A stretch of DNA of 64,000 nucleotides from Epiperipatus broadwayi (Eukaryota > Onychophora > Udeonychophora > Euonychophora > Peripatidae): contig JAQFVV010006203.1 of NCBI GenBank assembly GCA_028023455.1, positions 14,796,348 to 14,860,347 on the forward strand. The letters run 5' to 3'. Shown here in pieces: positions 25,200 to 37,527 of this stretch. A program made the translations under genes and the position numbers. Position 1 is the first letter of the stretch. The number at the start of each line of letters is the position of its first letter. Below the pieces are notes generated by a model. The model searched no databases and was not told the DNA's origin. It saw only the letters and a program-made list of their open reading frames with translations.

Positions 25200-26790
25200 T
25201 TTTATCAGATGAATTTAAATCCCCACCTCGACTGGTTTCTAGCTTTTGATTTTATCAGTGAGGTTTGAGATTTAAATCTGGAATTAACGTTATTTAGCTA
25301 AAAGTTTGAAATTCAAATCATCCTAAAGTTTTGAATCCAAACCAATATCCTTGAACAGTTATACAGATCTGACTTCAGTTCAATAACTATACATTTTAGT
25401 ATTGTCATTTCTTCATTAACTATTTGATTTCCCCATCCCTGACTAGGGATATGAATAGTAACAAATCATTCACCCTTGTAGTTTATATAATATGATAAAT
25501 AAGAGCAGCAGTTCACTCTAATTTGCATCTGCCATAATTTAGAGTAATCAATATTTATCAGATCCATTTACTTCTTTATCTCTAGATTGGTATTTGGCAT
25601 TTGAATTTATAATGAGGTGTAGTATTCAAAATTGAATGTTGTGCATTCAATAGTCATCTTTAAATCCATTTTATCTGTCAAGCTAAAATCTCAGAGATTC
25701 AAATCAGTCTTAAGTTTTTGAGTGGGAGTGAACCTGCTTGAATTGTTATATAAATATGAGTCCAGGCCATCAATTGTATAATAACATTATATTAACATCC
25801 TAAGCTAGAGAAAAAAAAAAGCCTTCAATTAATGCAGAACTTGGGCACTAAAATATTGATTCTGAAATGGAATCAGATCTAAGTAACTGTTCCAGCAGAT
25901 TGACTTGAGTTCAAAATCTTAGATTGATTGGAATTTGAAGTTTTATCTTGTCAGATAAAATAAAGTTAAAGTGAGTGCTCAGTACATAGCTGTATTACTT
26001 TTGCTTTGAATCCCAAGCCTTACTAATAAAACAAAAACCACAAACTAGTCTGGTGATGGGCATTTACATGTATCTGGTAATCATGATTATTCAAATTTAT
26101 AACAGATGGCTCTAGAATTAAGAGATGCTTATGTTTTATTATATCGATGAGAGCAGAGGAGTTCTACAGCTAATGAAAAACTGGCAGTACTAAAATATAT
26201 AGTTATACTGGAATTAAATGTTTATAAACTATTGAAGCAGGTTGACTTGAGTTAAAAATCTTAAGATGAATTTAAAGTTTTAGCTTGACAAGTAAAATGG
26301 AATTAAAGGTAGTTTCTGGATACATAAATGCACCACTTCTAACTTTGAATCCCAACCATCATTGATAAAGACAAAAACCAGAAACAAATTTGGGGATAGG
26401 TATTTAAAGGCATCTAGTCAACTCACTGATTACTCTTGTTACAGTATATGGCAGTAGTATGGAGATTTTGTTTTATCATGTGTGGATTGGGGAGGATTTG
26501 TTATTACTATTAACATTCTTAACCATGAAAAAATATGCTCGCATTTAATAATAAAATGGTTATCGAATTGGTGTCAGTTCTATATAATATTAAATATTTT
26601 GATATGGATTCTATGTCAATTTGAATTTCAAGTTTTTAGCTTAACAGATTGTTAGATTCATAATTGCATTATGCCTAGTTTTGAATTACATGCCTATAAA
26701 CTGACTTAATGTTGGGAATTTAAATGGATTTGGTATTCATTGATTAGAGTGGAGAATTACTGCTGTTTTAAGTATAGTCATTCCAAATTT
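25200..26790. repeat. Cluster of degenerate family-3/4 repeat modules
   Basis: At least five eroded copies of the same modules occur in mixed orientation: GGTTTCTAGCTTTTGATTTTATCAGTGAGG at 25229, GGTATTTGGCATTTGAATTTATAATGAGG at 25588, TTGAATCCCAAGCC...ACAAACTAGTCTGGTGATGG at 26007-26058, AAACCAGAAACAAATTTGGGG at 26365, and ACTGACTTAATGTTGGGAAT at 26700. Recurrent TTCAATCTTA/AAAATCTTA pieces link them. The cluster looks like nested insertions of related foldbacks, now too diverged to delimit singly. Confidence 0.6.
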
Positions 26791-27869
26791 AGGCAAAAAA
26801 AAAAAAAAAAAACAGATAGGAAGATAAAGAATAAAAATTTGCAAAAAAGAAAAGAAAAAAAAGTTTGGAGTCCAAATTGATGTGGGAAATTAAAAGATGA
26901 AAATATGATTTTCACAAACAATCTTATTGTTACAGTGCAAAAACTGGTCCCTTAACTAACTTAAATAAATGAAATAAGAAAGTTAAAATATATGTAGGAG
27001 GAGCTGAAATTTTTTACTTCAGAGTACTTGCAAAATCCAGTTTTTCTTATTTTAATTTTTAAAAAATAAACAATCTTATTTTATTCCTTGCAACATATGT
27101 AACACATCAAAAATTGGTCATGTGTTTATCAATAAACAATACATTGACTAGCAATTTTTTTTTTTAATTAAAAAAAAAACTTTTTTGTATATATTCAGCT
27201 ATTTGTATTTGTAGCAGCATGTAAAAAGTATATGAGTGATTGTTTTTTCCTTCAGATATCTCACTGTAAAATATATGTTAGGGGATATTTTCTTCTTGCT
27301 TATCTTTTTCATAATGGCCATCTTGTTTAATCTAAGCTTTCAAATAGCCTTTTTTTTTTTTTTAAAAAAAAATACTATTGAGGAATAAAAAAGCCACCTA
27401 CATTTATTTTTAATAGATGAATTTATTTTCTATATGAATAGATATTAATTTAATTAAAAATTCTAAAATATTTGAATTATGTAATAACTTTTTAAAAAAA
27501 AATATTAATTTTAATAGTGTTTATTTTATATGAATTACTAATCTTGCATATTGAATGCATAACAATTTATAACTAAAAGTAATGAATGAGAGATGAAAAA
27601 AGTTATTTAATTTATAAAATCAAATATTTTGAATCAAACATATATATTTAAGGGGGCTGCAATACAGGTATTACATGATAGGGATTTTTGCGATTCAATA
27701 CACACATGGTTCCATATATCTGTGCTATTTAGTTTCAAGTCATTTATGGATCATAAAATTTAAGGATAATTACAAAGTGCATTTAACATGCATACATGTG
27801 TAGCACATGTGTGAGCACACACATATGTAATTGAAATATGCATAACAGAATTGAGATAAGATTTGCAGT
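26791..27869. other. AT-rich DNA, no recognised feature
   Basis: Homopolymer A and T tracts are frequent. Nothing else is supported. Confidence 0.5.
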
Positions 27870-28440
27870 GATGAAAAACAAAATCCTTGAATATATATAT
27901 ACAGTATAAAGATTATTTATTCTTCCACCAGATAGAAAACAATATTTATCTTATGTGAAACTGGTGTGGTGGAGAATGCGTGAGAATGATTTAATGAACA
28001 ATTACTAAGCTGCCAACACAGGCATGGAAATTCTGATGTTTGATAAATCTATATCATGATAACTGAAAGTTGTGCATGAAATGCATGCATAGTGACTGAT
28101 GGAGGTATATCTTTCTATGCTAATGGGTATATGGGGAGTTAAGATTAGTGATTTACTAATGAAAATAAAAAATCCTGAAAATGTATATCCACGGTGAAAT
28201 TATTGTATATTTTTTCATAAATGTTAAAACCAGATAGAAATCATTCATTACTTTGGATAAGAGTGCTATAGCAGAAGATGCACAAAAGTGGCCTAATGGA
28301 AAAATTTCAGGCTATCAACCTGGGTTTGGAAATTCAGATGTGTGATTATATATGTACCAAAACTAATGGGTTATATTTTTTGATACCTGATATAAAGTTA
28401 ATCAAAGGTTCAGAACCTATAGAAGTGTGATATTTTTTCC
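27870..28440. repeat. Diverged 302-bp tandem duplication
   Basis: The two halves align at a constant offset. CAGATAGAAAACA at 27929 pairs with CAGATAGAAATCA at 28231, and GGCATGGAAATTCTGATG at 28021 pairs with GGTTTGGAAATTCAGATG at 28323. Upstream, ATCCTTGAATATATATA pairs with ATCCTGAAAATGTATAT. Identity is moderate. The unit is non-coding and unidentified. Confidence 0.65.
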
Positions 28441-29009
28441 ATGAGAAGTGAAATCTGTTTAATATTGTGACTATATTTTTTATTTTTGTAATCAGTGCAG
28501 TGGAATCTATTTAACTGGCCTATGTTAACCTGGGACTTTACTTTTCTAGTTAAGAATAACTAGATACACAATTTACCAACATTTATAGAATAGCTAGATG
28601 TATTTACCAAGAGATGTGTAACTGGAAATAAAATTATGAGCTTATTTATGATCTGAAAGACATTCACAGTTATCTTGACTAGATACAAGCCCAGGTCATG
28701 AGCATTGTGAGAAGATATGCTTACCATGATTTGATGTTCTTCAGCATAAATATTTGTATAAAAATTAATATCTTTATAAGTGATTTTAGCCATTTTATGT
28801 TGAATTTTTGAATGATATTTACTGTCACAAATCTGTCATTACAAATTTTTCTGTATACTGAATTGTATTGTGCTTCGTAATGCTTCTTTGTTTTTGGTGA
28901 GATTTAATTGAAAGTGCTTAAATTGATCATCACGTTTAATTAGAGTGATTTAATAATTCTTTCATTAATCTTCTTGCATAATTTATATTAAGTTAATTTC
29001 TAAAAAATT
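28441..29009. other. AT-rich DNA, possible third diverged unit
   Basis: GCAGTGGAATCTATTTAACT and GGCCTATGTTAACCTGGGA near 28497-28535 loosely resemble the 302-bp unit just upstream. The 77-codon minus frame at 28560-28793 shows no motif. Confidence 0.35.
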
Positions 29010-29220
29010 TCACTCCATTTCAGTTTTTGGAATGCCTTATTTAATTCAATTATCTGATAGTTTTGACTATTTATCAGTCTTCTTCAGAGCTGTTTTTTCT
29101 TTCCTTATTTAGATATAAGAAATAAAAGAAAATAACAGCACCGAATAAGACTGCTAAATAATCAAAGCTGTTAAATAATTGAATTAAATAAAGCATTGTG
29201 AAAACTGCAAAGAATGAACA
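29010..29220. mobile_element. Foldback MITE-like element, about 210 bp
   Basis: Left arm GGAATGCCTTATTTAATTCA, ATTATCTGATAGTTTTGACT and ATTTATCAGTCTTCTTC is answered by GAATAAGACTGCTAAATAAT, CAAAGCTGTTAAATAATTGA and ATTAAATAAAGCATTGTG on the right. The arms are about 80 bp with some mismatches. No second copy was seen in the window. Confidence 0.7.
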
Positions 29221-31589
29221 CTTTTTTTGAGATTTATTTAATCAGAATGATTATTGACAAATGAAGATTTATTGAAGAATCAAAGCCCTTTCTTTAATAT
29301 GCATTTAATTTTGCAATGGTTTTAAGACTGGTCTTAGAGATTTATTCATTTGTTGTATTTTCAGACTTTATATAGTTAGTCCAGTTTGTTTTCTAGAGAT
29401 CTGCAGTTTACAACTAATATCATCTTGATAAATGTATTATATGGCTAATTGAATTAAGATCTATATTATTAGCAGTAATCTATTTTATATTAGTTTATAT
29501 TAGAGCAATATTTACAAGGATAAATTATTAATGAATATCTTTTAATAATGTTAACCAGTTCCCCAAAACAGTTTTCACCTACTGGGTTTACCACTGAGGA
29601 ACATCGAGTTGTATTTTAGTCTCATAAAATTTCCTTGAATTTACACACAAAAACAAATAATTGTCAACCTAAAAACTAGATAGCAGCAACTTAAGGCCTG
29701 TAATAAATTATTAAAATTTAATAATAAAGTTGTATATATATATCAGTTCATGGGAAAATATTTTATATTTTTATAAAAAAAAAAAAAACTATTGATGTAG
29801 AAATTAAAATAATTCACAAGTCAGATCCCAATAGCATTATTTTAACAATCTTGTGAATTGTTATTATTATTTGCCCATATTGGAGTTAGTTCTCCATAAA
29901 AAAAAGTTATTAGATTCTTAGTGCTATATATTTAATAACTGTTGTTTATTTATGGACTTAGTCAAATTTTTAGAATACATATATAATTAAAAATTAAGTA
30001 AAATAATTTTTAACTAACCATCCATAGGGCAAAGATATTTTTGTTTGCTTCTTTATGGAGGGGTGAATAATGCAATACTCACCAGAATTGCCTATTCCCC
30101 AATTTTTTATATATATATTGTTTTATGTTCTTGATAATAACAAGATAATTTATTTCATATTATGGACAATTATGTGAATTGGCCATGACCGGCTATTTGA
30201 AAGAAAAATCCTAAGTCTGAGTAGAACATGAAATTTTTTTTTAGCTAAACCTTATATGTAAATGGAAATTTCACTTCTATAATAATAATCCTTATTATAT
30301 TAGCAAACATTATTCCGATCTACAGTTTTTCCACATTATTCTAGTAAACCGTTTTTCTTAACCATCCATCTTATATGTAGTCTTTTACAAACTATTTATA
30401 TCTGATGTTGTATTTTTATAGAATGTTTAATTAAATTGGCATGAAGTGAATAAAAATGTCCATTAGTATTTAGACTATTTGTTATAATTAGACTTTTAAA
30501 ATAATGTTTTAGTAATTTTTATTTTAAAAATCAACTTTGAAAGCTTTATATAATTTTTGTAAAATTGGTTATTAAGCTATTTTTAAATATAGAATATTTT
30601 GTTTCAGTAATTAGTTTCAATATTTTTATTTTAAATGATCAAACAAAATCTATCGAATTCTCTTTCTTTTCTTTTCCGGTTTCGTGTTTACCGTACATGT
30701 TCTTTTTTTTATTTTTTATAACTACAATAAGTCTTTATATTATAAAATTGATCTGTGATCGGATTATCAAAGAAAATTGGTACCGACATTTTTTTTTGAA
30801 AATGGCACTTAGATATTCGCTTGTGGGTTCAACAACCACAAGTATAGATTCTTTTATTGCTGATTATAATTAATATATATTATAAACTTTATTATTTAAG
30901 TTTGATTATTTAAAAAGTATTAAAATAGAATATATTTTAAAGGTTTATAATAATAAATACTAACCGAAAAGGTATGGAGCTTTTATTTAGATGTGGAGAC
31001 CATTTAGTGAAACAAATCTTATATTAAAAGTAACTTAAGGATGCCAGTAATATTACACTGTTTTAAAAACACAATTTTTCATGCAAAAAAGAGGTATTTG
31101 TGAAAGAAATAACAATAGTATGAATTATCAATTAATTTTAGATTCACATCGTTATAAGTTTAGTGCGAGTTGAAGTTTGGAGTAATGTAATATTACTTAA
31201 TTTATAAATTATTTTTTTCAATCGCGAAGCTTAAGAATACAGAAGTCTAAACAAAACTATTTATAAAAAATAATAGTAAAGGTACACTATTCTGGAAAGA
31301 TTATAAATTTAATAAAATATTATTTCTAAGCATTGCTTTTGACCAAGTCGGTCATATTCATAGAACTACTGTAAGTTTATATAAATAGAATTTATAAGTT
31401 AATAATTTATATAATCCATTTACGTCATAATGCAATGCATGAGTCTTTCTTATTGCGTTGATGTTATTTGCAATAAAGCATGTCTCTTTATATATATATT
31501 TTTCCATCATTGCGTTCAGTGCAAAAGACTTTTACATTAAGAGGATCGAAATTGTGGCCAGACTTTATTTTATATTCTAAAATATAGAT
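29221..31589. other. AT-rich DNA, no recognised feature
   Basis: The longest forward frame here (30565-30873, 102 codons) starts at TTG, is rich in Phe, Ile and Tyr as expected from AT bias, and shows no domain. From about 31140 to 31590 CpG-containing codon-like words are more frequent, which may be more of the Penelope-like relic, but no block is recognisable. Confidence 0.4.
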
Positions 31590-31599
31590 TTAATACTAG

Positions 31600-32342
31600 G
31601 GTCTGTTTTAGCGCGTTTATATATGTGTGTTTTGCTAATCTTTTAGTGTAGTTGGCACGGAACTCACCATAAAAATTGCATTACATATTGGCTCACTATA
31701 TTTAATTTTATAAACTATTTAGAGAGTTTGGTTTGGATATAATTTATCTTTAGTATTGTTCGAAATTTGATTACGATTAGGAGGGGTTTCTAAAACTAAT
31801 ATTGAAATCGTATGAGCAGATTGTTTTTACCTTTTTTTGATATGTGGTACAAAAGGAAGACTGATCCATGCATTAATATTGTTATTAATGTTCCTAGTAT
31901 TTAACGACAGATGAATAGAATTTTTTAAGAGTTTTATTTAATATATTAATATTATATCCCGAATTGACTAAGTCTTTTATATAGTTTTTAATGTTATCTT
32001 TTCTGTCTGCTTCAAACCTTACATAATTTATCGTTTCTATACAAAAAAAACGTATGAAATCAGCCAATTTAAGTGAAATTGGAATATAAGAATGCTTGTG
32101 AATTACACCACAAATCCTGAAGAATTTTATAATTTTAGTCAAGCGTTGTTAGCCGAGAGGTCATCGCAGCCGCCTTGCAAGCAAGTAGTTGGTTGCAGAC
32201 GATTGTGGGTTCGCGTTCTGGCCGATGCTATGACATATGAAATAAATTTTTTTTTTATAATTTTATAATTAATTTGTGATTTTAAATGTTGAATATATAT
32301 TTCTAAAAACTTTATGCCATTTGATATATCTTCATTTTCCAT
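31600..32342 (-). pseudogene. Penelope-like retroelement relic (end of RT plus GIY-YIG region)
   Basis: Penelope-like elements encode a reverse transcriptase followed by a GIY-YIG nuclease. On the minus strand the relic reads, in order: GIKFLEIYIQHL (FLD-like RT block, 32270-32320); after the inserted SINE, IHKHSYIPISLK, then IKDLVNSGYNINILNKTLK, the GY-containing tail usual at the end of Penelope RT; a frame change near 31900; WISLPFVPHIKKR; TKDKLYPNQTL-IVYKIKY, matching the linker leading into the GIY strand; and VPTTLKD-QNTHI, matching the second nuclease block. Joining the two RT pieces by removing the SINE and one duplication keeps one open frame of about 106 codons. Stops in the nuclease part and missing upstream RT blocks make it dead. 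The family call rests on motif order recognised by eye. Confidence 0.6.
32138..32252 (+). mobile_element. tRNA-derived SINE, family 1 (subfamily A), inserted in the Penelope-like relic
   Basis: It opens GTCAAGCGTTGTTAGCCGAG and continues with an A-box-like TTAGCCGAGAGG, a CTTGCAA loop, GGTTGCAGACGATTGTGGG and GTTCGCGTTC, ending in ATGACATATG plus an A/T-rich tail. The 13-bp duplication TTTTATAATTTTA lies at 32125-32137 and 32253-32265. Its variable region matches the copy at 137-245 rather than the subfamily-B copies. It postdates the Penelope-like insertion. Confidence 0.88.
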
Positions 32343-32687
32343 AGTCCAAATTAAAGAAGATAAGTAAATTTATAAAGGATTTTTTAATATTTAATATCAT
32401 TAATCAGTAATGCTATGAAATTAACTTGATTTAATGAATGTAAATAAGACTTATCAGAAGCATTAGAAATTTTATAATACTGGCATTCTATCTTTTTTTA
32501 ATATGAGAGTTATTCTTTTGTATTCATTATTCTGTGATCATCTACTCTCTTTAAAAATGTTTTTCAAGTAATACCAATCAAATAAGACAAATAAATCTAA
32601 ACAAAGGATTTATTAATAATTTAGTAACAATAACTACTGAAAATCACATATTTTAAGCTTAGGCAACAATAATATTAAATCATTTCA
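32343..32687. other. AT-rich DNA upstream of the Penelope-like relic
   Basis: More of the RT would be expected here on the minus strand, but I can recognise no block; the frame is closed by a TAA about 24 bases upstream of the first ATG of the relic. Confidence 0.4.
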
Positions 32688-32695
32688 AAATATTT

Positions 32696-32814
32696 GGTAC
32701 TGTTCTATTAACCAATGTACAGCGATTGATAGCGCTGTTTCTGTCCAAAAACATATCAATATAACATTTCTGGGCCAGCCCAACTTTTTTTTCACTAATA
32801 GAACAGTACCAACC
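32696..32814. mobile_element. 119-bp MITE with 8-bp target-site duplication (GGTA termini)
   Basis: Left end GGTACTGTTCTATTA is answered by TAATAGAACAGTACC on the right, followed there by an extra AACC. AAATATTT occurs directly outside both ends (32688-32695 and 32815-32822). The interior is too short to code. The terminal GGTACTGTTCT resembles GGTAGTGTTCTGTTCT at the right end of the larger element at 40261-41492, which also has an 8-bp duplication. GG termini with 8-9-bp duplications are typical of the Merlin superfamily. That assignment is inference. Confidence 0.7.
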
Positions 32815-32825
32815 AAATATTTTTT

Positions 32826-35318
32826 AAAAATATAAGAACAAAAATTTCAAGGATAATAAAAAATAATTATCGATCACGAATTAAAAACCACTAATGTGAG
32901 ATTTCTTTCAATCAATCAATCATTAATCCAAATGTTCATTTGTTATTTTATTTCTTAATTTGTTTTTTTTATAACATTCATATTTGAAAAAATAGATTGT
33001 GACAAATACATCAGCAAATCAGCATTGTTTGGGCAATGTTGATTAGTAATTGGACATTTGCCTCTGTCTATTTCAATTTTTTTCCTTATTTATTAATTTC
33101 AAATGTAAATTATTTTGAATGTGAATTATTTTAGCTGGGTTGCATCAAACATAAACAATTGTATTGCAATTTCTGTAGTAATTAAGGAATTTTGAAATGG
33201 ATTATTGATTTAAAAAACCCCAGCAACAATCAATTTTCAGTTTTATTAAAATCTTAAAACTTTGAATTAATTTCATCTTTTTACTGTAATTCTTTTAAAT
33301 TACAATAAAAGATGTCAGAATTTTCATCAAAATTTTTGAATAAGTATGGGAGCTGTTATTCAAGATTTTCTTCACTATAAATTTGTACTTGTAAAGTCCT
33401 TATTGAACTTTTAATGCATCATTATATGCCAGTGAAAAGATAACTGTTTTCTCTTCAAGCTGTCTGCAGTGCCTCTATAATTACATAGCAATATAGTTTA
33501 TCATAATATCCCTTGATGAAACAACACACTAACATTAAATTTTGTTTTGAATTGTGAAAAACTGCCATTGAAACAATTAAAGGAACTATGTATGGTAATG
33601 GTGAGTAGCAAAATGTTTTCAAATGGTTTTCAAAATTTTGCAATGGCAGGGAGAGCATTAAAATTAAGCTACGAAGATATGGAATACATTGTCATATTTC
33701 ATGTCATAACACTAATACATAAAATGTTTGAGGTCAGTAGTTAAACTATACTATGCCACTTTATAATATGCATTGATTCCAAGATGAGATGCAGGCAGCA
33801 TGAAGAGAATACCATTCATCTTTGGATTGGGATACATTGTGCATCAATTAAATTTTTATTCTTTGCACCTAATTCTAATGATAACTAGTGTAAAAAATAG
33901 ATAGTGATATTGTTTGATAAATTCATCAAATGTCACAAAAATCTCTATATTTGTTCTCATAATAGTAATATTTTTAAAAAATTGTCATTTGACTCATCAA
34001 ATCATAATGAAGTGAATAAACTGAATATTTACACCAGCACTTAAAATGATTTGAAATTACAACTCTTCTCATTATCATTATTCCAGAAAGTTGTAAATCT
34101 TTAATATGCAAAATTACTTCATTTTATTTTTTAAATGAAAACCAACTCCCCATCACTAAATGACTTGTTTTCTTTAGTTAATAAATAACACACTCTTAAA
34201 GAAGTATTAATGACTGATATCAATTAGTTATTAATCTAGAAAACATATTTGTTGTGTAGAATGTCCATTCTTTAAAGTTCTGATATTAGATTTGCACAAA
34301 TCTATAATAAAATCTTGATATTTTTTCATCTTTTCTGTTTAAAATGACTTATCTTTCTTTGCATTATTCATGATTTATTCTTTGATTAAAAATTATTTTA
34401 GTTTTTTTTTTTTTTGTATTGAAACCCATTTTAATAAGGCAGATTAATATATGTTTACTTCTAATTATAGTGTGCAGATGACTCCAATCCATATTCAAAA
34501 ACGTAATGGTGTAATATGGTAATGGTATATTATGAGAGAATCAGTCATGCACAAACCATCTTACTACATTATTGGAATCAATGAAAAATATTTTTTTAAG
34601 GAACACATTTGGTGTAAAAAGTTGATTTAACATGTACTTTAATTAACTGCTTGAAAATAATCCTAGGGGAAGCCACATAAATAAATAAAAAATTAATCCA
34701 ACTCTTTATATGTTATTCTTTCTAGGTTATCACATCATGTTAGATGTGTACAATTTAGATAATAGATCAATAAGCAATTGTTTCACAAGTGACTATCAAT
34801 CACAATCAACAGTCTGAATGCCATAGTCTTATATGACAATCTTAAAATATTCACATTTAACAACAATCAGAAGTTTTTATTATTTTAATATTTAGTTTTA
34901 TTCTGTATTGAAATACACCCGTGATCAACAGATGTGCAATTGTACATACTCTTTTTTAACAGGTTTTAGCCTTTTTAAAGCATCAATCCCCTACAAGAAT
35001 TTTTTTTTACATTAAACACTCTTTCAAATTTAATTATACTATAACCTTATTCATTGTAACAAGAAAAATTGACTGATGGTTACATAGTGTTAATGCAAAT
35101 AGTATGCAGGTGTGAAGAACGTGTATTACATTGTTGAATTTGCTAGACACAAAAAAAGGAATTCAGTAAGATTTCTTATTAGTATGAAAGTTTTAAAATA
35201 AATGAATTTACTTAAAAAAAAATGTATAAAAAAGTTAAATGTAATAATACAATATACATACTGTTTAATTGACCCCCACTCCTAACATACACTTGCAAGT
35301 TTTTATTGATTTATGTGT
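32826..35318. other. AT-rich DNA, no recognised feature
   Basis: Opposing 65-67-codon frames overlap at about 33455-33744, so at most one could be real. The minus-strand one has a slightly less AT-driven composition, but neither has a motif I recognise. Confidence 0.4.
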
Positions 35319-35445
35319 GATTTAGTGCAGTGATGAAGTGACAAACTTTGGAACCAAAGAACCATAAATTCTCACTGCAGTTCTGTATCTGCCACTTCTG
35401 GTTCTTAAAATTTCTTAGTACCTCCTGAACAATAAACTGTTTAGC
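35319..35445 (+). mobile_element. SINE, family 2
   Basis: GATTTAGTGCAGTGATGAAG (A-box-like head) is followed by a degenerate tRNA half and the body CTGTATCTGCCACTTCTGG...CTCCTGAACAATAAACTG. This is one of the fullest copies. Seven others are listed. Confidence 0.75.
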
Positions 35446-35499
35446 AGCATGTTTTTTTTTTTACCATATGTATGCCATTTACTGTAAGCTTTAGCAAGT

Positions 35500-35650
35500 G
35501 ATAAAAGATGCCAGTTGGTAGTGCTTAATAAATCCCTATGCTGTTATAGCCAGTATCTTCAGACTAGTTTTAAGCCTATCACTTTCATCAGTGAGGCATT
35601 TTGGATACTGGAACAGTATACCTGGACCTTTAGGATCTAATGCAGCTTTC
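35500..35650. repeat. Family-3 foldback fragment
   Basis: CTTCAGACTAGTTTTAAGCC and ACTTTCATCAGTGAGGCATT correspond to CCCAGACTAGTTTCTAGC and CTTTCATCAGTGAAGAGCC in the palindrome at 10065. The terminal arms are absent. Confidence 0.55.
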
Positions 35651-35744
35651 TTTCAACTACTATCATTTACCTCACTTTTATACTATCACACTATTGACCC
35701 AAACTAAGAAATATATAAATGTTTTTAATCTAAGTCAACTAGCC

Positions 35745-36290
35745 TGGATAATCATTCATTATTACTTAATGAAGCTACAATGAATGACGTAGTAATGATG
35801 GAAAAGGTTGCTCTAAAACAATAACAATGTAAGAAGGAGTCATGAGATTTTTATTAGTTTATACCAAATCCTGGCCACAAGATAGATATGCCAATGGTTA
35901 TTAAAAAAAACTAAGAGACACTCTAATATATAGTAACTGAACTGGTTTCAGATTTACATAACTATTCACACCAGTTGCCTTAAATTGAAACATTTGTGTT
36001 TTTCAGTTTGGGCTGATAATATAAAAGAGAGATAAGTGAAAACAGCTTTAAAGCTACTCAATGATGAAATCCATAACTTTGAAACTGGTCTAGGAATATG
36101 GGATATGACTGCTCAGGATAGAGATTTACTAAGAACTTTTATCTGGCATTTATTATTACTTACTAAACCTTATAGTAAGTGACATAGAAGAGATGAAAAA
36201 ATATGCTATAAAGGCAACAATACATAAACTGGAGTTCTGTGATAGAGTCATGTGATATTTTATTGGTTTAATAAACTTTAACTACTATTG
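35745..36290. repeat. Diverged direct repeat pair, offset about 408 bp
   Basis: CATTCATTATTACTTAATGA...GTCATGAGATTTTTATTAGT at 35751-35860 loosely matches GGCATTTATTATTACTTACT...GTCATGTGATATTTTATTGG at 36147-36270. Similarity is modest and non-coding. It could be two copies of an unknown short element. Confidence 0.4.
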
Positions 36291-36514
36291 AGAAAAAGAT
36301 ATACTTTACTTTTCTGCAAGGTTGTTCAAAGTGTGAGAGTAATTACCTAATACTTTTTTAAATTTAAATTAGCATAAATAATCTGATATTAACAGACTCA
36401 TTGAAAACAATAAAATCATGATTTAAGCAATTATACGATTTTTAAAGTTTTTGGAAAATATTTGGTATATGTATATGAAATATGGAAAATAAACATAAAT
36501 AATAAAAAAAATTG

Positions 36515-36720
36515 GAGTCTATTGGAGATGGATGTGAGTTAAATAGTGTAAGAACATTATGGAGAAAATTAAAAGGAAGACAGTAAGCAGCAATAAGATA
36601 TACAATGATGTAGAATAAAACTTATTTGATATGGTTATGTGCAAAGAATGATTGACTGAAATCTATCAAACAGGCAATAGGATAGATATAAATGAAAAAT
36701 CCATGGAAAATATTATATCT
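36515..36720 (+). pseudogene. Decayed LINE C-terminal fragment
   Basis: One forward frame reads LLEMDVS near 36525 and RIKLI-YGYVQRMID-NLS near 36615-36670. This resembles the LEMDYLRRS...RQLRWYGHVQRM-DDRLP tail found in many LINE-encoded proteins. Stops every few codons show it is old. Confidence 0.5.
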
Positions 36721-37527
36721 TTTATTAGGAATAATAAGGATTATTTCCTTGTAAAATAAACTTTTAGGCAATAGAATTTATACAGTACTTCATAATGATA
36801 AAATTTTTGAATTTTAAAGAATTTCTAATAATCAAACTTTAGTAGTCCTATTTTTTTTTTTTTTTTACAAATGCTCTTAAAGATTATATGAAGATTTGGG
36901 CAGACTGTTGGATATTATTACAGTTTCACATCATTTTTTTTTTATATTGGTTCTCTTTATATATTTTGATAATAGTAGAACCTTATTATATTAAGATTTG
37001 AGATGTTAAAACAAATGATGTTAAAGAAATAACAAGCAATGCTATATTACCACTGAATATTTTTATTATTATTGTATGTTCAAAGAAAATGAACTATGCT
37101 TTATTTATGAATTTTAATAATGAGCAACTGATGTTTTTAGTGAATGCTGTAGGAAATTTTTTTTTAGTATATCGCTAGTGGATTATTTTTTTTTATTTTT
37201 TAAAAAGAATATTTATGATTACCTGTTGTGGTTTAACACAGTTGTATAATGATGCACTTGAAAGCTAAAAGTTTTTTGATCAAAGTTCATTTTATTTCTT
37301 TTGGAGTTCAAGTGACACATGACCTTCCAAGCAACTAAACAATCAATTGCGTAGTACATTAGTATTAAGGAAAAAATATAACAAGCTATTATTACTTTAA
37401 CAGTATTTAAATCCGTCACAGTGCATTTGATTTATGCAGTTACTAATTTTTAAATGAAATTTCAAAAATTTCATATACAAATATAATATATTGTTTTTCT
37501 GAAGGTTTGTGATGATGGTGTTCTAGC
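36721..37527. other. AT-rich DNA, no recognised feature
   Basis: Nothing is supported here. Confidence 0.5.

Noticed and set aside
30565-30873. 102-codon forward frame as a small gene
   Set aside because: It starts at TTG, its composition is what AT bias predicts (Phe, Ile, Tyr, Leu), it has no domain, and frames of this length are expected by chance in 64 kb of such sequence.
33455-33744. Opposing 65-67-codon frames, one possibly part of a gene
   Set aside because: They overlap on both strands, have no recognisable motif, no splice or promoter context that I can support, and no second copy.
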